The notes under the pieces: generated by a model
Databases searched by the model: none
Told to the model about the DNA's origin: nothing
What the model saw: the letters and a program-made list of their open reading frames with translations, nothing else
Shown here: in pieces, positions 1 to 10,590 of the stretch
Numbering within the stretch: the stretch's first letter is position 1
Layout: each line of letters opens with the position of its first letter
From: Paulinella micropora
Lineage: Eukaryota > Cercozoa > Imbricatea > Euglyphida
Direction: 5' to 3'
DNA: 64,000 nucleotides
Assembly: GCA_009731375.1 (NCBI GenBank)
Contig: BJOX01000008.1
Coordinates: forward strand, 730,420-794,419
Made by a program: the position numbers and the translations under genes

Positions 1-42
1 TTTCAAATGATTAAGTCAAAGATCTTTTTAGAAAAGATTAAC
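1..42 (+). repeat. Dispersed host repeat R, copy 1 (3' end)
   Basis: These bases match, in reverse complement, 49030-49073, and they continue the repeat whose other half is at 34266-34371. The copy is cut at base 42 by the 5' LTR of element A. In the copy at 49022 the equivalent point runs on uninterrupted, so that copy shows the empty-site sequence. Function unknown. Confidence 0.75.
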
Positions 43-393
43 TGTAGGCGCAGATAGGTAAATATGTGCTACTTTAATAATACCGGGTATTAAGTCGGAC
101 ATATTACGAAGCTCTTCCCAACAGTAATCCCATTGTAGACAGGCAGCGATAGTATTACTAAAAAGGACCGTTACCCTTTTTAGCCCGGATTATATTATCG
201 TTAGGCCGGACAACGGGAACTGGTTGTTGTTTGCCTTGGTTGTTTTGGCTTCGCTAGTCTCCCACATTTTCCCACCATCTTTGATCCTTGCTTGTATAAG
301 CTCAAGAAGATTGTGTTATTGGCGAAGTTGTTATTATTTGGTTTGTAAAAGGATAGGCATCAATAAATATATTCTTTTATAACAGAACCGATA
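43..393 (+). repeat. Element A 5' LTR
   Basis: It starts with TGTAGGCGCAGATAGG. The same start recurs at 15694 and, on the minus strand, at 34265. The right edge is set by comparison with the minus-strand LTRs at 33917 and 45683, where the end reads CCGGCA; here the final CA is mutated to TA. The length of 351 bp agrees with 349 bp for the D copy. It would supply promoter and polyadenylation signals for the element. Confidence 0.88.
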
Positions 394-397
394 AAAG

Positions 398-411
398 TGG
401 AGTCCCATGCC
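398..411 (+). other. Element A primer-binding site
   Basis: TGGAGTCCCATGCC begins four bases after the LTR end. It starts with TGG, complementary to a tRNA 3' CCA end. Families A, B and D share TGGAGTCC at the same place, suggesting related primer tRNAs. The tRNA itself is not identified. Confidence 0.7.
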
Positions 412-1110
412 TGTTTTTCTTTTACGCTAAATTTTGGCAGCTCGCCGCACCATTTTCTGGGCAAGAATAAGCAAGGAAAGAGGATTCATTGCACAAGAAA
501 CGAAACAGAGAGACAGAGAGGGGTAGATGTGTCGGTTCTGTACCTATATTGCTCATTTTCTGCCATTCCTAAGCTAGAACGTGTGGCAAACGAACAAACA
601 AGTCTTAATCTCTGTTGACACCTATACATACCCATCCACTATCTCCTCCACACACACATTACATCCATTTGTAAACACAGTGTGAGGACACCAAAGAGAG
701 ATAGGAGCGAAGGGTAGAGTGTAGTTGGTTGGGTGATAAGGGGTCAAACGTATACTAACAGTAACGAACCCTGTACACACACCTACAAACCACGTCTTGC
801 TCTCTATCTACCATCCTATTTCAGACTTTACAGACACCCAATTGTGTCTCCTATCGACAACACACACTCGTTCTGTCATTTATTGCTCACTTCCAAGCAT
901 CCATAGGGTGCAAACGAATCAAGAGCAAACACAAACAGACAGAAAAACAGAAAACGAGTGCTGTGCAACAAAGTCTGTTTGTGCAAACTAGCTCATACTC
1001 AACCCTCCTATTGCAGCAAATTTGCAGGGGGTAGGGAGGCTAGTCAGTGGCAATATAGGCCAAGCAATAAGGAGCAAAGGTGACGTCACAAGGACGATTC
1101 AGTTATCAAT

Positions 1111-1445
1111 TTTCGCCAATTCCAATTTTGCCGAAATTTTCAGACGAAAAATCACTCTCCTACCTACACACTCTACTTCCATCTCACCCACCTGTACTCA
1201 AAAGGTGTCCTAAGGTCAGAAGAAGGATTCTAGAGCAATACAAGAGTGGTGGCTCACAAAAGAGTCCTACACCACTTTGGGTTTTGTTGTAAATTTTGAC
1301 ATTCCAAATTTTGTCGAAATCACAAGCAACAAATCACCCTCCTACCTACACATCCCACTCCATTCTCACCCACCTATAACAAATAGGTCTCCAAGGGTCA
1401 GAACAAGGATTCACAAGCAGTACCTCTACTGTGGTTCTCCAAGGA
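1111..1445 (+). repeat. Two-unit ~180-bp tandem repeat in element A leader
   Basis: Unit 1 (about 1111-1270) and unit 2 (about 1294-1445) share a series of blocks in the same order: CCAATTTTGCCGAAAT-like, ATCAC(T/C)CTCCTACCTACACA, TCACCCACCT and AAGGATTC, about 180 bp apart. They are diverged by substitutions and small indels, so the duplication is not recent. Confidence 0.65.
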
Positions 1446-2068
1446 GTCAACACCTACGTTGCACTCGGTCGGTTTCGTTCTAACACACATACACACATAC
1501 ACACACGGAACTACCTCAGCTGGAAAGGGAATAAATAATTTTGGAGTCCTCCGAAAGGAACTGGATATCCAACAGAGGGTTCCGAACGAAAACACGGTTC
1601 GAGCAGCCGGCTCTTCTGTCCTTTTCTTCAACCTATTTGGGAAAAGGGGCCGTACCTTCTGACAATTTCGTAAGTATCGTTACCAAACAAACCCTCAGCA
1701 ACGGAGTCGTGTCTGTATTTCTAGGGTGCCTCAATTTCTCTGCAACTGGCAGGTGTTAGCCAGGCGTGAGCTTCCCCTACCAAAGGGGGGGGGGGTGAGT
1801 AATCTCGCACCTACTTACACGCATACCTAACAGGCAACGAACGAACCGAACACCAACCGAATAAGCCACACGCTGCTTACTGCAAGACGACCAACAGCAA
1901 ACGTCTTGACCAAAACAAAAACAAATTGCTGAAAACCTCGATAAGACTGCCGCCCAAAAGTGCCTTGTCCCCCATACTGACACCTCACCACCTGTTCGTG
2001 CAAGACGTATCCCCAAAAAGAAACGTCTTCAAATCAACGAACCCACTGTGGTGCAGGCATTACCAAAA

Positions 2069-2920
2069 ATGAGTCAGTGGGATTCTCCAGACCAGGATGC
2101 CGGACTAGAAGCCTTGGGCAGCGCGGGGACTGCTAGCAATACGAACGCTGGTGCTGGCCTATTCCAGACACCAGTGCCCATTCGTGATAGCAAGAACACC
2201 CCTCAACCCCAATCCCCATGGAGGGATGGTAACAACGCTATGCTTGTGGCCCGAACGCCACTTCCATGCGTCCCAGTTCCCACGGCTAATCTGGACATGA
2301 CGGGAACGCCAGGGTGGCCTATCTCCCCTGCAGCACCCAACCAACAATATGCCTTCCCTGATGCAGCCCCACATATTCCTAATAATATGTATGGGGACAA
2401 CACTCACTTGGCAAGAGCAACCGTGTCGGTAGAAGGTAAAGACAAGGTGGTGGGGTTGACGGCCACGGGTCATCAGTTCATAGATAACCGATCCATCCAG
2501 GACCTTCTCACGCTGTGGGAGGAGATATGTATGGCCCGAGACCGACTCCTCGATGAGGCTTGGCCAACATACCACTCTCTCATCCCACGTCTGAGACTAA
2601 CCCTCCATAGCAGCAAGTACACCAGTGAGAACCCAGCTCTTACTGTCGCTGTCAATGCACTCGATGCTAACCAAGCCGACACTTTCTATTGGCCCAAGGC
2701 CACCTACATAAGCCGTCTCCAGGCTAACCTCAAGACTAGGGCCACAGTCACCCTCAAGGGCCTTGACAACGTCACTGCCGTGTGGGACCGAGCCTTGCTG
2801 GAACAGATGCAATCATCCCACATACATCAAACGTATACAATGAGCTTGTACACTTCTTTGAAGCAGTGGAAACCGCAACAGACCCTTTCGGCAAAATGTC
2901 GGAATTTGCTACATGGCTGA
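2069..2920 (+). CDS. gag: Element A Gag, N-terminal part
   Basis: This begins with the first ATG after the leader; the open frame extends upstream without an ATG. It is about 283 codons, Pro/Asn/Thr-rich at first, then a helical segment from about residue 115. It is assigned to Gag by position between leader and protease, not by a recognised motif. The true reading probably leaves this frame near 2820-2836, where the -1 frame (2782-3357) becomes the more protein-like one. The last ~28 codons here are then likely out of frame. This is either programmed frameshifting or a lesion in this copy; no second A gag is in the window to decide. Confidence 0.65.
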   Translation: MSQWDSPDQDAGLEALGSAGTASNTNAGAGLFQTPVPIRDSKNTPQPQSPWRDGNNAMLVARTPLPCVPVPTANLDMTGTPGWPISPAAPNQQYAFPDAAPHIPNNMYGDNTHLARATVSVEGKDKVVGLTATGHQFIDNRSIQDLLTLWEEICMARDRLLDEAWPTYHSLIPRLRLTLHSSKYTSENPALTVAVNALDANQADTFYWPKATYISRLQANLKTRATVTLKGLDNVTAVWDRALLEQMQSSHIHQTYTMSLYTSLKQWKPQQTLSAKCRNLLHG

Positions 2921-3357
2921 AGGTTCCCAACTGCTACGGTGTACTCCTTGACGGCTCAGACTCCGCTCGAGTCCCAATCACACCACACCCGGCTGCGGTC
3001 CTCTACATCATCAACTACCTAATGGTGGTGGACCTCATCTTGCAAGCCATCTCTGACTGCCTGCGGATACAAGTTGCCGTACACGTCATTAGTGGATCAG
3101 GTGAGGGAGGAACCCCGATACCGGATGGTAGCTCTATCATTACCTTCCGAAGGGTAACGAGAGCGCGTGGTGTGACGAAGGAGATAGACCTAGACAGAGA
3201 CTCACACCTAGAGCGTCGCCAGTCGCCAAAGCCCGAACCCAAAGACGCCAGTCATAAGCGGGTCGACGCGGCACGCAGTGCAGTCAGAGATCAGGTGAAC
3301 TTTGACTTTGCTGCCAATCGGCGAGACTCACATATCGTGAAGGCCTTAAGCTCCTAA
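2782..3357 (+). CDS. gag: Element A Gag, middle part (-1 frame)
   Basis: It continues Gag in the -1 frame relative to 2069-2920. From about 2836 it reads as an ordinary globular protein (motif NELVHFFEAVETATDPFGK), including a hydrophobic stretch around 3000-3070, followed by a charged, Arg/Lys-rich end. It stops at TAA 3355-3357, and that stop overlaps the ATG of the next frame as TAATG. No family motif is recognised and Gag is inferred from position. The 2782 start is only where the frame opens; the biological entry is probably a frameshift. Confidence 0.6.
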   Translation: MGPSLAGTDAIIPHTSNVYNELVHFFEAVETATDPFGKMSEFATWLKVPNCYGVLLDGSDSARVPITPHPAAVLYIINYLMVVDLILQAISDCLRIQVAVHVISGSGEGGTPIPDGSSIITFRRVTRARGVTKEIDLDRDSHLERRQSPKPEPKDASHKRVDAARSAVRDQVNFDFAANRRDSHIVKALSS

Positions 3358-6300
3358 TGGCTTATGCAGCCCTAGATCGTATTGTGGCAAGTCATGCGCT
3401 CACGTGTGCAGACGTAAAGCAATTGCTGAACAGCCTTGTTGGTGCGTGGCCGTCCCAAACGCTACTCACTACAGACTGGCATAACTGGCAGGCTTACGGT
3501 GAAGACATGGTCGCCTTGAACAAGATTATCCCCTCGGACTTACCCCATTACATGCTCCGACGGTTTGTGCTAGCCGCAGACTGGGGGTATGTTACACAGC
3601 CTCACATCACGGTCGACCTGGTTCAGGATGCGGCGAGGAGAATGTGGGAGGACGATGTGGCCTATACTTCCATAATCGACCTTCCTCAGAAGCTCCTCAC
3701 CAACTTAGTGAAGTCCGACTTCGCTTCACTCCTAATGGCAGTCCTATCCGGAATTGCTAAGGCTGAACCACAACAAGGGCGAACGCATGGTGAGACTTTT
3801 GTCCGAAATATCCTTACCCGAGCACAGGACTTGGACAATACCAACTTTAAGATCACGCGGTTCCGAACTGACCGTATGTGCGAGGTTGCCACATGGACAA
3901 ACGCCAGCTTCGTCTCCTCCATCTTTTCATCCGACAAGGTAGAGAGGGAAAAGCGAGCTGATGTGTTACTCCGAGCCATGATAACCACGGGCAGCACTCT
4001 CGAAGACCACCAGGTCAAATCGGGGCAGACCTTTGACATGTGGACCTTTGTCACCGGCGACAACTGGTCACAACGTCGTCAATCGTGGTCAAGTTCTCCA
4101 AGGAGTCCCTATAACTCCTCGAGCTCCTCTAGCTCACCGTATGTTCTGCCTCCACCTACCCTTCCATTTGGGGGAGCGACAAACTCGAGCACACCCAGCA
4201 CCCGACAGTCCAACCCATACGCGGGGTCATCCAGTCCCAACACTCAGGCCAGTGGAGCGGCACACCCATACCTGCCTCCTCCATTACCGATGCCTTACCC
4301 ATACTACCCACCAACATCGGGCTTCGCGTCCCCACCACCTCCGATGTCGCCACCACCAACATACCCGCCACCAAGGAGCGGAGGCTCATCGGACGGCAAG
4401 AAGGGCAAGCGAAAATATGGTGACGGTGACGGATACGGTCAGGGTGTGGTAAAACCTTTATCGCATCTTCCGCCTATGCCGGGTCCGTACAATAACCCGT
4501 TTGGTCTGTTCAATGAGACCTTCATGGGGCCGTACCATACCAACCCGAGTGCGGAGTGTTGTGACTATATGATGCACTCCGTTGCCTTCAATGCTCTTGA
4601 CGATTCGAGACTATGGGTCGCACCATGCCAATGGTCGAACTCGTGCCAATACCAACACCCACGCCAGGGTCAAGAACGGGTGGAGCCACTGAAGTGGTAC
4701 ATTCACCGTTGGTATGTTGGCCGGTCCAAGGTCAAGAAGGACGGCAATTGGGTGCCCAATCCTAAGGACAATCCCACTATGGGCCTCCGTATTCCCGACG
4801 TCAGACAAGACGGAACGACGTTCTTCTTGTTTCCGGGGCAAGACCCGTCCTGGCTTGCCCAGTACTCCGCCGAGGCCAAGAATCGAGTGGCCCAGTACCA
4901 AGCCCAGGGTAAAAAGTACGATGAGGTGGCATGCTATATGCCAGGGAAGGAACACCTAATCGGTAAAACATATATACATACACACCCCCACCGACCTGAG
5001 CTGCCCCTATGCTTAATGCAGGCGCCAAAAAGGCAAAGACGGGGAAGAGGAAGAACAAGACCCGATAGTCTTGCACTCACCAAAGCGGTGACGTCTGTGT
5101 CAGCATCACGAGGCACCTTGCCCTCGGGAGCGCCCTCCTTGCAACCGAGCGAGACAATGGTGACCCGTGGCGACCAACAGCCAAAGGCGCCCAACACGGG
5201 GACAGCCGTCGAACAGCCATACCCAGTGGCTCCGACTCCTCTTCTTCCGGTCCCGGCCCAACTGCCGAAGGACACGTTGTATAAACCAATAGAGGCTACG
5301 ACCTCACCGATAGTAGATAGCGTTGAGACGAGGGATAAGGATATAAAGATGGGTAGCGACGACAACCGTCGGGAGCGTGTGCCGAACGAGCCGGCCGCGG
5401 TCGCTGATCTCAACATAGAGGTCGGTTTACTCAATCCCTTACCCAAAGACACCGTCGCAAAGGCGACGCCTGCCGTTGATCCTGACACGATCACATCAAG
5501 TACATGTGATGGGAGGGCACCCAATACGCCCTCGGACCCTCGCGTAAGACGCGCGAGACCTACCAGTGTCCAGCAGGTAGCAAAACCCGCTCCTTTTGTG
5601 AACAAGGTAAATAAAACGTATGCAGGGGCGAAATCATACATTCATAATACTCACATAAGGCCTTCCCTATTGGGCCGGCGTGCCAGATTGACCAGAGGCA
5701 CAGTCATCGGGTCCGATATAAATCACCCACGCATACCACGCCCAGACGACAAGGCTATCCAATCATTGCCGGTCGGGTACTCTCCTTCACCTTTTCGAAC
5801 GACGACCACCATGGTCTTACCCACCTCCCATGGGAACAAAACCATTGCCCCATCTGTCCTACGTCAACTGGGGCTCAATCCACTGCACAACTCTGGCCAA
5901 CTCAGCGCAGCGGCGCGAACACAAGCGCGACAGTTTGCTGAGATGGCCTTGGTAACCCGAGCTACACCAGTAGACCTCCCACCAGCGGAGGCACGTGACA
6001 TGAGTTATACCAGACTATACTGGAAAGAACTCAACGGCTATCTAGATACCGGAAATGATAGCATGGCTCAAATCACGTTTGCAGGCAGTCGATTCATCGA
6101 CAAATATGGACGCCTGTTCAATTTTGGTAAGACAGGCACACTCGGTTACATCCGGGGTGCCAACGACCAACGGAGCGAAATCATAGGTCGCGTTCCATTG
6201 ATGATCAAATTCCCATCCGGGATGTCTTACACCATACACGTCCTAGTCGTCCCAGACTTCCCAGGCACTATTGTCTTAGGCAAACCCGACCTAAAGATGA

Positions 6301-8819
6301 TGGATGCACAACTCATGCTGGGACAAGACATAATCAAGTACGGTCGTGGACGCCAGGAGTCTGAATTTCCAATCCTTAATCCGGAAACGGACCTCCCACG
6401 AAAGCACTTCTATGGCGGAAGGGCGCAGGTTACCCTGATACCACCAGCCCCTCCTCTGCCTTATGATGGTCACATCACGGAGCAAGCTCGCCCAACCCCA
6501 AAGGGCACGGCCTGGGTATACACCAATGTATACATCCCAGAGTCGGAGAACAAGCCGCCCGACCCATGGGAGGACTTTGAGAAGCTCGCGACCAAGAGGG
6601 ACGAACAGATCCTGCTCCTTAAGCGTCAGGAAGACTCATGGCATGGCTTTGACCAGCCGGGTCAACTGAACAAGGGGGTACACCAATTTGTACGGGTCAA
6701 GACAAGCCTTGTCTTTCATGCTTCCAAACGGCTTACGGAGGACGACGACGTCTTTCTAAAGCTGAAGCCATGGTACAAAGGCGCCGACCCGATACAGTCG
6801 GACAACTTAACGGCGGTACCCAAAATCCTAGCTGACCGCCTAGATCGGGGCGAAGAAATCACGATCATCCTTCCAATCCATCCCACCGTCATGTGGTGGA
6901 GAGATGTGTTGGATCGGGTAGTCGACGATCCTATTCCGATACCCAGCCGACAGTCCAAGCCCCTTATCGCCTTTCGTTTGGGGTCTGTTCAGGACGGGTT
7001 AGCCTACCGTACCAAGCTCATGACTCGCAAGGTCGATGACTTACGGGAAACGGCATTCCAAATCTTCCCAGGCTTCTATCATAAGTCCGCAGCAAAACAA
7101 TACGCCGAAATGATAGCAGACCTGCAGGAGTTTGCCTCATGGGACACCCAATCCTCCACGCGATACCCGGGCAGGGACGCGAAGGACGAGATTGAAGACC
7201 CGGACTCCATACTTGAGTACCCGGATGACCCACGGGACCAAAAGCCCGTAGAGGAGATCATTGACGAGGTCATGGCGCGACAACGCGGTTCGCCAGACTT
7301 TGTCCGGGATCTAAAAGCTCAATTCCTGAAAAACAAGAAGCTGTTCGGCCCACTTGTCGCCGGCGGTGTAACCCATGCCGCCGCTAGGATAGAACGACAA
7401 GTCGGACAAACCATGCCCCGCCTCAAAGGATCACGCCTCAGTTACAAAGAGGAACAGATCTGCGAGGAAATGGTGCAGGACATCCTTGCCAAACAACTGA
7501 TCGAGCCGTCGTGGTCGGAATTCCGATCGCCGGTCAGACTGGCCCCGAAGCCGGATGGCAAACAGCGCTTGTGCATCAACTATACGAGGCTCAACAAGAT
7601 CATTAAGAGCGTCGAGGCCCCTATCCCTCGAATGCGCGATGGTCTTAACAGGCTTCGTCAGGCCAAATTCTTTACCAAACTTGATCTCAAGAACGGCTTC
7701 TGGAATATACCGCTCGACGCGGAAAGCCGCCCGTTAACCGCCTTCGCTGTCGGAGGGAGATTGTACCAATGGACAGTCCTCCCGATGGGACTGAAGACAG
7801 CTCCGGCGATATTCCAGGACTGTATGAACCGGGCTCTATCGGACCCGAAATATGGGGACGAACAATTCATAGAGACCTATGGGCACACGAACCAGTATAG
7901 CTTCTGCTATATTGACGATATCGTGATCTACTCCCATACAGAGGTGGAACACCTGGCACATGTGTCAGATGTGTTACGTCGCCTGGAGGCCTTCGGCTTG
8001 AAGCTGAACCTAGAGAAGTGCTCGTTCGCCAACGATCACATCGACTATCTAGGGTACAGGGTACAAGGAGGCGAAATAGTGCTGAAGCCGGAGAAGCAGG
8101 ACGCCATTCATTCCCTCCCGCGCCCTAACACACGCACTGCGCTACACTCCTTCCTGTGTATGGCCCAAGTCTACTCCGAGTTTATTCCCAACTTCCAAGA
8201 CTTTGTCAAACCGCTACGGGACTTCTGCCTCAAAGGCGACCCGTATGGCGAATGGCCACCAAAGGCCGAAGAGACATATAACAAGTTGAAAGAAGCTTTG
8301 ACACGAGATCCTCTTACAGAGGGCGGGTCGGTCCTAATCCTACCTGACTTTGAAAAGCGCTTTGTACTAGCCACTGACGCGTCCAAATATGCAGTCGGGG
8401 CAGTGCTACAGCAATATGACGCAACACACCAGCAACTCCGGCCTATCATGTTCGTCAGCAAAAAGCTGACCCCTGAACAGGTGAACTACTGCACACGACA
8501 GCGCGAAGCGCTGGCGATCGTGTGGGCGTTCGGCAGGCTCAGAGAGTACTTGTGGGGCGCACCAAACATACTGGTTCAAACCGACCATGCCAATTTGAGA
8601 TGGCTCATGGACAAGGAACATACGGGCCGACTAGCACGATGGCAGTCGGAACTAGCCCTGTATGATTTCACCATCGAGTACATCAAGGGTAAGGAAAACA
8701 CGGCAACGGACAGCCTTTCCCGAATGCAGAGAGTCAAGGGGCTCCATCGGGGACGGACTGGATCGGTTTGCCATGTATACACCAACGGCATGCCTAGTCG
8801 GGTGGACCGGCAACGATGA
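3357..8819 (+). CDS. pol: Element A Gag C-terminus / protease / reverse transcriptase / RNase H
   Basis: The frame has 1820 codons. Residues 1-250 look like the Gag capsid C-terminus. Residues 250-370 are Ser/Pro/Tyr-rich and disordered. Near 400-435 a Cys/His cluster ends C-x5-C-x3-H, a CCCH-like spacing in place of the CCHC knuckle. A retropepsin lies around 890-990 with catalytic D897-T-G and a VLGKPDL second-half motif. The linker at about 1120-1290 is also present in elements B and C. RT is at about 1360-1600, with DLKNGFWNIPL, LPMGLKTAP and the YIDD box at 1518-1521. RNase H follows with D1674, the Glu of QREAL and QTDHANL, ending in TDSLSRM. After the last RNase H Asp the frame leaves homology; the connection to integrase continues in the +1 frame from about 8733. 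Start ATG 3357 overlaps the upstream stop. Confidence 0.93.
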   Translation: MAYAALDRIVASHALTCADVKQLLNSLVGAWPSQTLLTTDWHNWQAYGEDMVALNKIIPSDLPHYMLRRFVLAADWGYVTQPHITVDLVQDAARRMWEDDVAYTSIIDLPQKLLTNLVKSDFASLLMAVLSGIAKAEPQQGRTHGETFVRNILTRAQDLDNTNFKITRFRTDRMCEVATWTNASFVSSIFSSDKVEREKRADVLLRAMITTGSTLEDHQVKSGQTFDMWTFVTGDNWSQRRQSWSSSPRSPYNSSSSSSSPYVLPPPTLPFGGATNSSTPSTRQSNPYAGSSSPNTQASGAAHPYLPPPLPMPYPYYPPTSGFASPPPPMSPPPTYPPPRSGGSSDGKKGKRKYGDGDGYGQGVVKPLSHLPPMPGPYNNPFGLFNETFMGPYHTNPSAECCDYMMHSVAFNALDDSRLWVAPCQWSNSCQYQHPRQGQERVEPLKWYIHRWYVGRSKVKKDGNWVPNPKDNPTMGLRIPDVRQDGTTFFLFPGQDPSWLAQYSAEAKNRVAQYQAQGKKYDEVACYMPGKEHLIGKTYIHTHPHRPELPLCLMQAPKRQRRGRGRTRPDSLALTKAVTSVSASRGTLPSGAPSLQPSETMVTRGDQQPKAPNTGTAVEQPYPVAPTPLLPVPAQLPKDTLYKPIEATTSPIVDSVETRDKDIKMGSDDNRRERVPNEPAAVADLNIEVGLLNPLPKDTVAKATPAVDPDTITSSTCDGRAPNTPSDPRVRRARPTSVQQVAKPAPFVNKVNKTYAGAKSYIHNTHIRPSLLGRRARLTRGTVIGSDINHPRIPRPDDKAIQSLPVGYSPSPFRTTTTMVLPTSHGNKTIAPSVLRQLGLNPLHNSGQLSAAARTQARQFAEMALVTRATPVDLPPAEARDMSYTRLYWKELNGYLDTGNDSMAQITFAGSRFIDKYGRLFNFGKTGTLGYIRGANDQRSEIIGRVPLMIKFPSGMSYTIHVLVVPDFPGTIVLGKPDLKMMDAQLMLGQDIIKYGRGRQESEFPILNPETDLPRKHFYGGRAQVTLIPPAPPLPYDGHITEQARPTPKGTAWVYTNVYIPESENKPPDPWEDFEKLATKRDEQILLLKRQEDSWHGFDQPGQLNKGVHQFVRVKTSLVFHASKRLTEDDDVFLKLKPWYKGADPIQSDNLTAVPKILADRLDRGEEITIILPIHPTVMWWRDVLDRVVDDPIPIPSRQSKPLIAFRLGSVQDGLAYRTKLMTRKVDDLRETAFQIFPGFYHKSAAKQYAEMIADLQEFASWDTQSSTRYPGRDAKDEIEDPDSILEYPDDPRDQKPVEEIIDEVMARQRGSPDFVRDLKAQFLKNKKLFGPLVAGGVTHAAARIERQVGQTMPRLKGSRLSYKEEQICEEMVQDILAKQLIEPSWSEFRSPVRLAPKPDGKQRLCINYTRLNKIIKSVEAPIPRMRDGLNRLRQAKFFTKLDLKNGFWNIPLDAESRPLTAFAVGGRLYQWTVLPMGLKTAPAIFQDCMNRALSDPKYGDEQFIETYGHTNQYSFCYIDDIVIYSHTEVEHLAHVSDVLRRLEAFGLKLNLEKCSFANDHIDYLGYRVQGGEIVLKPEKQDAIHSLPRPNTRTALHSFLCMAQVYSEFIPNFQDFVKPLRDFCLKGDPYGEWPPKAEETYNKLKEALTRDPLTEGGSVLILPDFEKRFVLATDASKYAVGAVLQQYDATHQQLRPIMFVSKKLTPEQVNYCTRQREALAIVWAFGRLREYLWGAPNILVQTDHANLRWLMDKEHTGRLARWQSELALYDFTIEYIKGKENTATDSLSRMQRVKGLHRGRTGSVCHVYTNGMPSRVDRQR

Positions 8820-9699
8820 CTGGTTGTCCACCGAACACACGCCGGGGTTGCGGGACACACTGCCTACAGGGATGGCATACCTTGCCACCAGCACCCATAG
8901 CTGGAGACCGGAATACACACCGGACACCCGGGAGCAGTTGCTAGAAAGCCTTGAGTCCATCCGCCGCGTTTGTTGCGCCCAGCACGACGCGGAGGACTGG
9001 CGGGATCTCCTCGAGGAGATCGACACGCAGGCGGATATCCTCAGTGAGGGTGACATTCGGGAAGGACAAACCCACGAACATGAACACTCCACGAACGCGT
9101 TCTTTGCCAATAAGGAACAATCGTTCTGGGTGCCGAAACATGTTCACCCATCACGATCTGCTACCATTGCAGCCGCAAACCAAACCCAACACACCCGGGC
9201 GCATATCAGTCTAGTCACTACTGCCCTAGAGCTGGATGACATGGACATGACCCTGGCCAGCCCTGCGGTATTTGGCCAATTAGCCAGGAATTCGAAGGAA
9301 TGGGGCCCCTTCATCTCTCACGCCATGGATGCCCAAAAGCATCCCGAGACAAGGGAAATCCACCTTCATAAGAAGACCATGGCTTGGCATGACGACCTCC
9401 TATGGTATAAAGGGAAAGGGGGCAAGTGGGAAAAGACACCGTCCAAATGGACACTGTGGGTCCCTCCACAGCTTCGCAAGGCAATCTTGACCGCTACTCA
9501 TCGCTCCGCCCTGAACTCTCACCTAGGAAGAGACAAAATGTCATGGTTTATTTCCCGCAAATTCTGGTGGCACGGCATGCAGCAGGCCATTGGTGACACA
9601 GTGGTAACATGCGAGAATTGCAAGCAAACCAAATCCCCGCACCCAAATTCTCACACGGGCCTGTATGGCGAATACAAGCTTACAGACGACCTGTTTTAG
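8733..9699 (+). pseudogene. pol: Element A integrase, N-terminal HHCC half (frameshifted, ends at nonsense TAG)
   Basis: This is the +1 frame continuation after RNase H; the frame is open from 8662. It carries the linker that in element B joins RNase H to integrase, then WHDDLLWYKGKGGKW (compare WRDGLLWYKG in B). The zinc-binding domain follows: THRSALNSH, KFWWHGMQ, CENC, matching H-x6-H ... C-x2-C. It ends at TAG 9697-9699, where B has a Glu codon in MFEFIHIDHVGP; a single G-to-T change explains the stop. The next codons continue the integrase in the same frame, so this is a point nonsense mutation inside pol. Confidence 0.88.
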
Positions 9700-10590
9700 A
9701 CCCTACACATAGATTTCGTGGGCCCACTTCCACGCTCAGAACAGCATAACTACCGGTACATCCTGACCTCCATAGACCGATATTCGAACTACGTGTTCGC
9801 GGTCCCGGTCAAGGAGAAGGACGCAACATCGACGTGCGAAGCGTTGATAGATCACGTCTTTCGGTACACGGGAGTACCCAAAAACGTATACAGTGATAGA
9901 GGCTCGGAGTTCACCAATGAACTCTCGGCACAGCTGTCTACGGCGTGGGGATTCAAGTGGAAATATGTCACTGCTTACTCGCCAGAGAGTAACGGCAAGA
10001 TAGAGAGGGTCCATAGGCCGCTCAAGGCCGCTCTCCAACAATATTGCCGGGATAACCAACACATCTGGCACAGGGCACTTCCGTCCTTCGTGTTCTCCAT
10101 GAACAACACAGGGTCGAAGGCGTTGGGTGGCAAAACCACCGGCGCCTCCCCAAACTTGCTCGTGTACGGCCGCCACCTACGTATTCCGGAAGACATGGTG
10201 CTCCCGCACCGCCCGGAAGGCGGATTCCTAGAACACGAAGAGCTCTTTGCTTGTCGCCTACGCGTGATGGCTGAAACACGCCATTACATGGCAAATACCA
10301 GAGAAGCCGAAGAAGCCAACCACAGAAACCAGAACGCACCTTCCAAGGTCAAGTACGAATCGGGAGAGTACCATGCGGGGGATCTCGTATTCCTATACGT
10401 CCCGCAGGTCCCCAACTTGGTCAGTGTTAAGCTCTTCCCAATGTGGCAGGGACCCTACACCGTCCTGGAACAAGTAGGAGCTCTGACCTACCGCATCCAG
10501 GGTAAAGGCAAGACACTGGTGGTTCATGTCCGACGCTTAATGCGCTGCTCGACCGAAACGAGACCATGGCGGATGCTATCCAAAAGCTGA
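9700..10590 (+). pseudogene. pol: Element A integrase catalytic core and GPY/F module
   Basis: It is in the same frame as the preceding segment, resuming after the TAG. The rve core shows the DDE triad: HIDFVGP, YSDRGSEF and SNGKIERVHR. It then has KALGGKTTGASPNLLVYGR, and the GPY/F module WQGPYTVLEQVGALTYRI with the VHVRRL end. After VHVRRL homology with element B jumps to the -1 frame, so the last ~17 codons before TGA/TAG are out of frame. Element B encodes this and the next segment as one protein. Confidence 0.9.

Larger units (their letters stand above)
394..2068 (+). other. Element A untranslated leader
   Basis: About 1.7 kb between LTR and gag without a convincing reading frame; the short frames here are C/A-rich and overlap in several phases. 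The first ~380 bp are homologous to the leader of minus-strand element D (33590-33912). A run of ten or more G lies near 1786-1796. The leader is long enough to hold packaging or internal initiation signals, but none can be shown from sequence alone. Confidence 0.6.

Noticed and set aside
397-1760. Small genes in the element A leader
   Set aside because: Short overlapping frames in several phases, C/A-rich, not conserved in the element D leader.
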